From: Micrococcaceae bacterium UBA6021
GTDB taxonomy: Bacteria; Actinomycetota; Actinomycetes; Actinomycetales; Micrococcaceae
NCBI GenBank assembly: GCA_002427975.1
Contig: DIZT01000053.1
Coordinates: 24,767 to 40,829, forward strand
DNA: 16,063 nucleotides
Direction of reading: 5' to 3'
A model generated the notes under the pieces. The model saw nothing but the letters and a program-made list of their open reading frames with translations, was not told the origin of the DNA and searched no databases. Within the stretch, counting starts at the first letter, position 1. Each line of letters begins with the position of its first letter. The position numbers and the translations under genes were made by a program. This document shows, piece by piece, positions 1 through 6,771 of the stretch.

Positions 1-701
1 GCGACGGCCAGTGCCACAGTCGCAATGAGGTGGACGATTCGGCGCAGCTCACGGGCCAGCGGTGTCGGCGGCGATATGGTTCCGCTGGTCAGTGCGGCGA
101 TTCCGGCAAGCCGCGTGTTTCCACCTGTCTGGGACACCACGGCGTCTGCTTGTCCGTTGACAAGGAACGTCCCGCCCCAGGCACTGTCGCCGCTGGCCTT
201 TGTTACAGCTTCACTTTCACCTGTCAGCATGGACTCATCCACGGCACAGCCGGAGGCAACGGCCAGGACGACGTCGGCGGGCACTCGGTCACCCGCTGTC
301 AGGACGACTGCGTCACCTGGGACCAGTTCACTGGTATGAACCCTGAGGATGTGTCCGTCCCGACGGACGGAGACCTCGGCAGGCAGCAGCGCGCGCAGTT
401 TTGCGGCCGCGTGCTGGGCACGTTCCTGCTGGATGTGGGCGAAGATCCCGTTGACGACGACCACTACGATGATGGCGACACCAAGCTCCGGCAGCCCTCC
501 GACGAAGGCGAGTACAGCGGCGCACCACAGCATCAGTGCAAAAAAATGCGTCAACTCGCCCAGGAGCTTCCGCCATTGCGGCGCTGACTTCGCGACCGGA
601 AGAACGTTTGTCCCCGACTCCCTGAGCAAGGCTGCGGCGCGTTCAGAACTCAGACCGGTTGCGTCCAGCCCGAATCGAGGCGGACCCGCTCGTTGCGTCA
701 C
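1..701 (-). CDS. P-type cation-transporting ATPase, N-terminal part (cut by left window edge)
   Basis: An ATP-driven cation pump of the plasma membrane; only the first 233 or so codons are visible. Seen: a short cytoplasmic N-terminus typical of the cation-ATPase N domain (LLRESGTNVLP, about residues 25-35), a pair of hydrophobic segments (about residues 46-82, starting LTHFFALMLW), then the actuator domain with VPGDAVVLTAGDRVPAD and the hallmark DESMLTGES (TGES near residue 160). The phosphorylated DKTGT site lies outside the window. The GTG at 699-701 is chosen as start because GGAG stands five bases before it. The frame is open up to a TGA at 777-779, so TTG at 771-773 is an alternative. 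The visible part fits the P2 (Ca2+/Mg2+-like) class, but the ion cannot be deduced here. It is divergent from the universal stress gene at 902, with about 200 bp of shared promoter region. Confidence 0.88.
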   Translation of the reverse strand, partial: MTQRAGPPRFGLDATGLSSERAAALLRESGTNVLPVAKSAPQWRKLLGELTHFFALMLWCAAVLAFVGGLPELGVAIIVVVVVNGIFAHIQQERAQHAAAKLRALLPAEVSVRRDGHILRVHTSELVPGDAVVLTAGDRVPADVVLAVASGCAVDESMLTGESEAVTKASGDSAWGGTFLVNGQADAVVSQTGGNTRLAGIAALTSGTISPPTPLARELRRIVHLIATVALAV

Positions 702-766
702 TGCTGCTCCAAATTCGCCGAAGTCTGGTTCGTTGACAGGCTGTACCAGGTGGGCCGAGGCGTCTA

Positions 767-780
767 GTGCCAAAGGTCAT
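767..780 (-). promoter_or_regulatory. DosR-like 14-bp motif, copy A
   Basis: On the minus strand this reads ATGACCTTTGGCAC, about 66 bp upstream of the proposed GTG start of the P-type ATPase. It matches the motif at 4668-4681 at 11 of 14 positions and is in inverted orientation to copy B at 817-830, with 50 bp between centres. It partly resembles the mycobacterial DosR/DevR box. The function is inferred from recurrence and placement only. Confidence 0.4.
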
Positions 781-816
781 GGTCCGGGAGGTTGATGCGG
801 AAGCTGTGCCGGCGTC

Positions 817-830
817 GTGACCTTGGACCC
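817..830 (+). promoter_or_regulatory. DosR-like 14-bp motif, copy B
   Basis: The plus strand reads GTGACCTTGGACCC, with its end 71 bp before the ATG of the universal stress gene. It matches copy C at 11 of 14 positions. Together with copy A it forms an inverted pair inside the divergent promoter region, a sensible position for an activator serving both genes. No convincing -10 hexamer was recognised downstream. Confidence 0.4.
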
Positions 831-901
831 TGTTCGTCCTTACCCGCCGGGAGCATGCTCTGAGGAAGGCTGTGCACCGTACGGCACGCGAGGAGGAGAT
901 C

Positions 902-1354
902 ATGGCCAAAGCCGCAGAGGGGAAGATCATCGTCGGCGTGGACGGTTCCGACGCATCCATCGAAGCCCTGCGCCACGGGTCTCGCTTGGCATTGGCCCTT
1001 GGGATCAGCCTGGAAGCCTGGGGGTGCTGGGAGTATCCGGCTGGTTATGAAGGCTACCTGGCCATGGGAGTGGAAGGTTTCGCCCACGAAGCTGAGGAGA
1101 ATCTGGAGCATGCGCTCGGGGAAGCTTTTGGCCCCGAGCGTCCGCGCCATGTCGGTGCCAGGCTCGTCCACGGATCGGCCCGGATGTCGTTGGTTGATGG
1201 AAGCAGGCATGCATCGCTGCTTGTGGTCGGACGTCGCGGGCATGGCGGTTTTGCCGGCCTGCTGCTCGGATCGGTCAGCGCTGCCTGCGTCGCCCACGCG
1301 CACTGTCCTGTCCTTGTAGTGCACTCGCCACGGGCGGAAGAATCCGCTTCGTAG
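902..1354 (+). CDS. Universal stress protein, UspA family, ATP-binding type
   Basis: A single-domain, 150-residue cytoplasmic stress protein. Seen: the N-terminal strand and nucleotide-binding Asp in IIVGVDGSDAS (Asp14), and a complete G-x2-G-x9-G-S nucleotide-binding motif (G110, G113, G123, S124) before the C-terminal strand CPVLVVHS. Family knowledge: proteins with this motif bind ATP and are commonly induced by hypoxia, starvation or stationary phase. ATG 902 is chosen because AGGAGG at 891-896 lies five bases upstream; an in-frame GTG at 872 would add ten unlikely residues. The gene is divergent from the P-type ATPase. No clear terminator was seen in the 27 bp before the convergent HAD-GH65 gene. 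Confidence 0.93.
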   Translation: MAKAAEGKIIVGVDGSDASIEALRHGSRLALALGISLEAWGCWEYPAGYEGYLAMGVEGFAHEAEENLEHALGEAFGPERPRHVGARLVHGSARMSLVDGSRHASLLVVGRRGHGGFAGLLLGSVSAACVAHAHCPVLVVHSPRAEESAS

Positions 1355-1381
1355 GTGATTCCCGCCGTCGTCCTTTTTCTT

Positions 1382-4300
1382 CTAGGCTGCAACGAGCGGG
1401 AACTGCCGTGTATCGCCGGCGCCCAGAAGGACCCGTTCGGAGCCGACCTGCAGGCAGATGGCGGGGGCATCCCCGGGAGCTGCTGAGACAGTCAATTTCC
1501 CGTGCTCAAGGTTGATTGAGAGCAGATGGTCCCGGTAGCGGACGTGGAAGGACACCGTTCTTATCCCCTTGGGCATCTTCGGGGAGAAAAGGAGCGCGTC
1601 ACTGGTCATCCTGAGGCCGGCAAAGCTCCGCTGCACTACGTCGATGGTTCCTGCCATCGCACCAAGGTGGATACCTGTCCTTGTCGTGCCGCCCTGAGTG
1701 TCGTCAAGATCGGCACTCAGGGCTTCACGGAAGGTACTCCAGGCCCGGTCCGGGTCCCTTGCTGCCAGCACTGAAGCGTGGGCCACCCGGCTGAGGGTGG
1801 AGCCGTGCGCCGTGCGTGCCAAATAGTAATCGACCGTCTTTTCGAGCTGTGCGGCGGACACTTCATAACCCAGCCCGGCCAGGAAGAGCGTCAGTTCCTT
1901 CTCGCCAAGGACGTAAAGCAGCATAAGGACGTCAGCCTGTTTGGCCAGCCGGTACCGGTTGGGGCTGTCTCCCTCGGCCTCGAGGATCAGGTCCAGACGT
2001 TCGATGTTTGTGTAGGCGTTCCGGTAGTGCTCCCAGTCCAGTTCCTGCAATTCCTCATATCCGGCGAACTGGCTGATAATGCCTTCGTGGAACGGTACGA
2101 ACATCCGTTTGCTGACGTGCCGCCAGCTCACGATTTCCGGGGCGTCTATCGTTAGGCGGGCCTGGAGGTCCTCGAGGTCATGACCCTGGAGAAGTGTCAT
2201 GATCCCACAGGCTTGGGCGCATACCCAGGCGGCCATGACGTTCGTGTAGGCGTTATCGTCAAGTCCGGCGCCAGGGTTGTCCGGGTAGCCGGTGTGATAT
2301 TCATCCGGACCCATGATTCCCCGAAGATGGAATCGGTCCGTTTCCTGGTCGTATTCGGCCATGGAGGCCACGAGCCGTGCCACCTCCAGGATCAGTTCGG
2401 CGCCGTGCCGCAGGAGCCATTCCCTGTCCTGCGTGGCCAGGAAATACTGCCACGCGTTGAAGGCGACAGCGAGGCCCGCGTGCCGCTGAAGATGGGAATA
2501 ATCCGGCACCCACCGGCCCGAGCGCCGATTGAAGAGCCACCGGGGAGTTTCCTCCGTTCCGTCACTTCCGCTCTGCCAGGGGAAGAGCGCACCGCGGAGC
2601 CCCGATGCGGCTGCGGCTTCCCGAGCTGCCGCGAGTCTGCGCCACCGGTAGTTGATGACGGAGCGCGCTACGGAAGGCATCCTTGAGGTGAGGAGGGGCA
2701 GGACGAAGAGCTCGTCCCAGAAGATGTGGCCACGATAGCCCTCCCCATGGAGCCCACGCGCGGGTACGCCGGCGTCCAGTTCAGCGGTGTGCGGGCTGAG
2801 CGTCTGGAGCAGATGGAAGACATGAAGGTTCAGGATGAGCTGCACCTGTGGGCTGCCGTCGATATCGATGGCGAACAGGCTCAGCAGCCTCCCCCAGGCG
2901 TCCTCGTGCTCGGAGAGCAATTGCTCAAAGGTTTGGCCGGCGGTCCTGAGTACGTGCCTCGCGGCCAATGCGGGCGAGGAAACGGCCCGATCACGGGAGG
3001 TCACCATGGCTGCAGTCCTGGTGACCACCACCGGCTCGGCGTCGGTCAGCTGAAGTTCCCAGGAACGGTAGTAAACCCCCTCCTCTTCGCCCGGCTCGCC
3101 ATTGCCGGTCTCTCCGGAGATTTCCGTGCGCAACGCGGTGGCGATCCTGATGTGGCTTTGACTCGTTTCCACTTCCACTATCGGGATCGGCACAGCCGGG
3201 TCTGACACTCCCAGCCGGACCAGGTGGTGGTGGGCCAGGAGTGCGTCTTCCGGCACATTCTCGTTGGTGATGTCGCAGTCCACTCCGCTGCGGATCACGA
3301 CGGACCCGCTCCAGCCCAGAGCCGTTAAGGTTGTTTTGAGAGCCATCAAGTGTGGCTGGGCCATCGACACGAACCGGCTCTGGGCCAGTGCCAGCAGACG
3401 CCCGTCAGGTGACTCCAGTAGTACTTCCCGTTCAAGTGTGGCCCGGCTCATGTCGAGCACCCGCCGTTCCCGGAGGATCTTCAGGCCGCCCCGGGACCAC
3501 CACTCCGTTCCATCCAGCCGGACATCCAGCACCAGCCAGTTGGGCGCGTTCACCATATGCTCGTCTTCCACATCCTGGCCCTGCACCCTGCTGACCAGTC
3601 GGTTGTAAACCCCTGCGAGGTACGTTCCGGGATAGTGGACGTCACTCGTCCTGCTCTCGGGAGCGGCGCCGCGGACAGCCAGATACCCGTTTCCGAGGGT
3701 CGTCAGTGCCTCCCGGTGACCTTCATGGGCGGGATCGTAGCCCTCATAGATGAGTCGCCACGGGTCGGTGAGGACCCTGCCCAGGTCCAGTTGGCCTACG
3801 TCAGTCAGTACGACGTCGGCGCCTGCCGCCTCCAGCTCGGCTCTCCTGTCCGCCCTGTCGATGCCAACCACCAGGCCGAAGCCGCCGCGGCGTGCCGCCT
3901 CCACACCGGCGATGGCATCTTCGATCACCACCGCACGCGCGGGCGGGACTCCCAGGCGGTGCACGATTTCGAGGAACACCGCGGGGTCAGGCTTACCCGG
4001 AAGTCCCAGCTCGCCGGCGATCACACCGTTCATGACCAGGTCGAATGAACCCGAGAGGCCTGCCGCTGCCAGGACGGCGGACGCATTGCGGCTTGATGTT
4101 GCCAGGGCCACAGGGATCCGTTCCGAGCGCAGTCTTTCAATCAATGCGACCGTTCCCGGAAAGGTCCTGACGCCGTCACGTCCCAGCCTCTCCTTAAACA
4201 GTTGGTCCTTGCGTTTGGCCAGGCCGTGGACCGACCAAGTCCCGGCGGCGTCCGCACGGCTGCCGGCGGGCAGGCCGGCGCCTCGGGACGCGAGGAAGGC

Positions 4301-4612
4301 TTCCACGCCGTCTTCCCGGGGCCTGCCATCCACGTATTTCAGGTAGTCACCCGTGGTGAACGCATCCTTCTGTGCCTCCACGGGAAGCCGGGGATCCTCC
4401 AACACTTCATCAAAGAGTTGCTTCCATGCTGCCTCATGGACGGAGGCCGTGTCCGTCACAACACCGTCCAAGTCAAAGATCACAGCGTCAAAGGGGGACA
4501 GCGCCGCAGAAGCCGTGGCTGACTTGCTCATGGCCAGTGCGGAGTGGCCAGAAACCATTTGGTCAGCCACTTCCAACGGGAAATAATTTGAGCCAGCAAG
4601 GTAGCCTTCCAC
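1382..4612 (-). CDS. HAD beta-phosphoglucomutase / GH65 disaccharide phosphorylase fusion
   Basis: A two-domain sugar enzyme of up to 1076 residues. The N-terminal HAD domain (about 40-275) has FDLDGVVTDT (nucleophile Asp47, acid/base Asp49), LATSSRN, Lys207 in GKPDP and the Mg2+ site VIEDAIAG (Glu231-Asp232), the beta-phosphoglucomutase pattern. The GH65 domain (about 283-1070) has GPDEYHTG with the probable general acid Glu771, the QADVLMLLY segment (preceding Lys891) and the phosphate-site motif HGSTLS (His936). Family knowledge suggests phosphorolysis of an alpha-disaccharide (trehalose, kojibiose, nigerose or maltose) to beta-glucose-1-phosphate, which the HAD domain converts to glucose-6-phosphate. 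The specificity cannot be read from sequence alone. The listed start is a GTG without a ribosome site. ATG at 4556-4558 and ATG at 4529-4531 are alternatives; the last begins about 13 residues before the HAD strand and is perhaps the most natural. Confidence 0.92.
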   Translation of the reverse strand: MEGYLAGSNYFPLEVADQMVSGHSALAMSKSATASAALSPFDAVIFDLDGVVTDTASVHEAAWKQLFDEVLEDPRLPVEAQKDAFTTGDYLKYVDGRPREDGVEAFLASRGAGLPAGSRADAAGTWSVHGLAKRKDQLFKERLGRDGVRTFPGTVALIERLRSERIPVALATSSRNASAVLAAAGLSGSFDLVMNGVIAGELGLPGKPDPAVFLEIVHRLGVPPARAVVIEDAIAGVEAARRGGFGLVVGIDRADRRAELEAAGADVVLTDVGQLDLGRVLTDPWRLIYEGYDPAHEGHREALTTLGNGYLAVRGAAPESRTSDVHYPGTYLAGVYNRLVSRVQGQDVEDEHMVNAPNWLVLDVRLDGTEWWSRGGLKILRERRVLDMSRATLEREVLLESPDGRLLALAQSRFVSMAQPHLMALKTTLTALGWSGSVVIRSGVDCDITNENVPEDALLAHHHLVRLGVSDPAVPIPIVEVETSQSHIRIATALRTEISGETGNGEPGEEEGVYYRSWELQLTDAEPVVVTRTAAMVTSRDRAVSSPALAARHVLRTAGQTFEQLLSEHEDAWGRLLSLFAIDIDGSPQVQLILNLHVFHLLQTLSPHTAELDAGVPARGLHGEGYRGHIFWDELFVLPLLTSRMPSVARSVINYRWRRLAAAREAAAASGLRGALFPWQSGSDGTEETPRWLFNRRSGRWVPDYSHLQRHAGLAVAFNAWQYFLATQDREWLLRHGAELILEVARLVASMAEYDQETDRFHLRGIMGPDEYHTGYPDNPGAGLDDNAYTNVMAAWVCAQACGIMTLLQGHDLEDLQARLTIDAPEIVSWRHVSKRMFVPFHEGIISQFAGYEELQELDWEHYRNAYTNIERLDLILEAEGDSPNRYRLAKQADVLMLLYVLGEKELTLFLAGLGYEVSAAQLEKTVDYYLARTAHGSTLSRVAHASVLAARDPDRAWSTFREALSADLDDTQGGTTRTGIHLGAMAGTIDVVQRSFAGLRMTSDALLFSPKMPKGIRTVSFHVRYRDHLLSINLEHGKLTVSAAPGDAPAICLQVGSERVLLGAGDTRQFPLVAA

Positions 4613-4648
4613 ATCACGACGGCCTGCAGTTTTGTCCCAGCCTCCGGT

Positions 4649-4677
4649 TTAATGCTGGGTTCTGGTAGGGCCAAAAG
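4649..4677 (-). promoter_or_regulatory. Candidate promoter of the HAD-GH65 gene
   Basis: On the minus strand a possible -10 hexamer CATTAA (4649-4654) is separated by 17 bp from CTTTTG (4672-4677). The latter is a weak -35 that lies inside the DosR-like motif. A poor -35 overlapped by an activator site is the usual layout of class II activation. It was picked by eye and is a low-confidence call. Confidence 0.25.
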
Positions 4678-4681
4678 TCAC
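4668..4681 (-). promoter_or_regulatory. DosR-like 14-bp motif, copy C
   Basis: The minus strand reads GTGACTTTTGGCCC, 55 bp upstream of the GTG at 4612. Against the central 14 bases of the published mycobacterial DosR consensus (GGGACTWWAGTCCC) it agrees at 11 positions. It is the best of the three copies in this window. The flanking bases TAG and CA around the plus-strand reading are also partly shared with copy A, giving 13 of 16 matches. Confidence 0.42.
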
Positions 4682-4694
4682 AGATGTCCGCGGT

Positions 4695-5601
4695 TTGGAG
4701 GGATTGAGGACCGAGACGCGACGCGAAAACCGGCCCTCCCTCGAGGAAGTGTTGAATAATCGGGTAGTGGACGCGTTGTGGAAGCAGGATGTCCTCGGGG
4801 AGGGATTCGAACAGCTAGAGCTAAGCCTCCCGGATAACGCCGTGGCTACGCTCGTAAGGTACCAATCCGACGAGGAAACCGACCCGGAGCCGGTCGCGGC
4901 AGGTGCTGACGTCCTCTACGTCCATGGCTGGTCCAACTACTTTTTCCAGCGGAAATTGGCTAGCTTTTGGCACCGAAACGGCGCACGGTTCTTCGCTCTG
5001 GACCTTCATAACTACGGCCGCAGCCTGCGGCCTGTCAGCTGGTGGGTTCACCGGCACCGGTGTGGCAACTGCGCTGATCCTGAACAGCCCCTGGCTTGAA
5101 TTTCAAGGCGCCGAAATAGGCCGCCGCGCTATTTCTCCCTTGGTCCAGCTCCAGGCCCGGCGCCACCCGCTGGCTCCCCTGCCAGTCCAAGACCCGGGAA
5201 TCTACTCGCGATCGCTGTCCTCAGAGTTCGGCGGGCAATGGACCTACAACAAGAGCTGGCGCCCCTACCGCGGATTCCCCGTCACCAGTGCCTTCCTCAA
5301 CGCAGTGTTCCAGGCCCAAAACGCTGTCGACGCCGGCCTCAGCATCGATGTCCCGATCCTGACCATGCTTTCCACACGGGATTACCTTCAACCCCGCTGG
5401 ACGGAAACAGCCACAGAAGCCGACGTCGCCCTGAACGTTGACGTGGTCGCGCACCGCGCTCTTTCCCTAGGAAACAACGTTACCGTCGTGCGAATCCCCA
5501 AGGCCGTGCACGACATCTTCCTCTCCCCTGCCCCGGTAAGGAAAAACGCCTACCGCGAAATGGAGCGTTGGCTCGGCGGATACCTCAACCGGCGCGCCTA
5601 G
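4695..5601 (+). pseudogene. Alpha/beta-hydrolase (serine aminopeptidase/lysophospholipase-like), deleted and frameshifted
   Basis: The first frame (TTG at 4695 to about 5060) carries the family start (DVLGEGFEQLEL), the oxyanion-side strand VLYVHGWSNYFFQ and FFALDLHNYGRSLRP. It then reads VSWWVHRHR, which fits the helix after the nucleophile elbow, and stops at 5099. The second frame resumes at VATALILNSPWLEF (5062 on) and continues through the acid Asp in STRDYLQPRW and the His in AVHDIFLS to the TAG at 5599. Family knowledge places about 45 residues, including the G-x-S-x-G nucleophile elbow, between GRSLRP and that helix; they are missing (junction near 5031-5040), and a one-base shift follows near 5058-5064. 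An alternative is that the second-frame string GLSAGG is the elbow, with the deletion placed just before it. Either way no intact enzyme is encoded, unless the assembly is wrong. The TTG start is uncertain. Confidence 0.82.
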
Positions 5602-6447
5602 GAACAGATATCCGTTACCGCCGACGCCGGGCCAGCCACAGCCAGAACGTGCGGGGCTGTACTGTCCTGGATGTTCAAGATCGCGCTGCGTCATGACGCC
5701 GTATCCGTAAACCCGGTTCTCGGGATATCCATCCCCCGGACCCAGTCGCCCAAACCACAGGCACTGTCGCCCGAACAATTTCATGATCTCCGCTCCAAAC
5801 TCGTCGCTTGGGAAAATGAGCCTGCATTGGGTCGGAACCGCACTCAGGAGCTCCACGAGTTCGCTGATTTCCTCGTCAGCACAGGCCTCAGGCCGGGCGA
5901 GCTGTTCGCACTACGTTGGGAAGACGTAGATCTGGACACCGAACCACCGACGGCGTTCGTCAACGCAACGGTCATCAGGACCTCGACGGGCGGCGTTAGG
6001 ATCCAGGATCACCCAAAATCCCAGCACGGCATTCGACGTGTCGCTTTGCCCAGCTACGTAGTCTCCCAGCTTCACCTGAGGCGTTCCCGGCAGACCAGCA
6101 GCACCACAGCGAATCCGCTCAACCTGATCTTCCCGTCATCCACCGGCACCGTGTGCGATCCAAACAACGTCGGCAAGACGTGGCGCAAGGCCGCAGATGC
6201 CATTGGTTACGGGTGGGTAACGCTCAAGACGTTCCGTAAGGCCAACGCGACGCTGATCGCCCGCACTATGGGCGTGGAGGCCGCAGCCTATCAGGCAGGG
6301 CACTCCAAGGTTTCGATGACCCGCAAGCACTATATCGAGGAATACAAGGAAGCCCTGGACGCCCGAGCAGTTCTAGACTCGTTCAGCCCGAACCATTTGG
6401 CTCCGCCAGAGAACCAGGCAGTCGAACGGGGACGCGCCGAACACTGA
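5602..6447 (+). pseudogene. Tyrosine recombinase (phage/element integrase), 5'-truncated remnant
   Basis: The catalytic domain of a site-specific tyrosine recombinase. Recognisable coding starts within about 25 bases of the hydrolase stop, in the same frame (AGPATARTCGAVLSWMFKIALRHDAVSVNP), and runs to TGA at 6445. Visible residues: the first Arg in GLRPGELFALRW (5890-5892), the beta-hairpin KSQHGIRRVALP, box II KTFRKANAT (Arg 6235-6237), His in GHSKVSM (6301) and the nucleophile Tyr in KHYIE (6331). The first residue of box II is Lys (6226) where relatives usually have His. About 280 codons remain, against roughly 370-400 for full-length relatives, so the N-terminal arm-binding and most of the core-binding domain are gone. 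ATG 5671 has no ribosome site, so translation is doubtful. It points at the 3' end of tRNA-Thr, as expected for an element integrated there. Confidence 0.8.
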
Positions 6448-6532
6448 TTCTGGTGAGTTTATGGTGCGTGAAGGTTCAAATGCACGCTTTGGAGCCACAC
6501 TGCCGGACCAAAACCGCAGGTCAGGACCTTTC

Positions 6533-6609
6533 TGGAGCCTCCTGTCGGATTCGAACCGACGACCCCCGCTTTACAAGAGCGGTGCTCTGGCCAACTGAGC
6601 TAAGGAGGC
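6533..6609 (-). tRNA. tRNA-Thr (anticodon UGU), CCA encoded
   Basis: The complete cloverleaf can be read on the minus strand: acceptor GCCTCCT/AGGAGGC, D stem GCTC/GAGC, anticodon stem CCGCT/AGCGG with loop CTTGTAA (anticodon TGT, Thr), five-base variable loop, T stem GTCGG/CCGAC with loop TTCGAAT, discriminator T, then an encoded CCA (6533-6535). All stems pair perfectly, so the gene looks functional. Its 3' end faces the integrase remnant 86 bp away, which suggests this tRNA was an attachment site. Just upstream on the same strand is a small perfect hairpin, GCGCCG-CAA-CGGCGC (6627-6641). Confidence 0.96.
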
Positions 6610-6706
6610 GCGCCCTTATGGGGCGTGCGCCGCAACGGCGCTAGATAAGGTTAGCCCAAGTCCGCCCGCTCGTAAAAATGAGGCGGCCCAGCCCGACAGA
6701 ATAAAA

Positions 6707-6743
6707 ATGGCCCGGCACCGGAGTGAATCCGGAACCGGGCCAT
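6707..6743 (-). terminator. Rho-independent terminator of the DsbA-like gene
   Basis: The nine-base arms ATGGCCCGG and CCGGGCCAT enclose a further CCGG/CCGG pairing. On the minus strand the stem is followed directly by TTTTTAT. It sits 29 bp beyond the stop of the thioredoxin-fold gene and is the strongest intrinsic terminator in the window. Confidence 0.85.
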
Positions 6744-6771
6744 CACGGCAAATTCAGCAGGCTACAGCAGA

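Noticed and set aside
702..773. Longer P-type ATPase N-terminus starting at TTG 771-773
   Set aside because: No ribosome site precedes the TTG, whereas GGAG precedes GTG 699-701. It is kept only as an alternative.
872..901. Upstream GTG start for the universal stress protein
   Set aside because: AGGAGG at 891-896 is correctly spaced for ATG 902, and the longer form would place this ribosome site inside the coding region.
1335..1348. Small inverted repeat GCGGA-AGAA-TCCGC near the end of usp, considered as a terminator
   Set aside because: It lies within the coding sequence and is not followed by a T-run. The T-rich stretch at 1371-1381 is not attached to a stem.
4803..4812. The ten bases GGATTCGAAC are shared with the tRNA-Thr T-arm (6547-6556), suggesting a second attachment site
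   Set aside because: They encode the conserved GFEQ segment of the hydrolase (EGFEQLEL), the match does not extend, and T-arm bases are common by chance.
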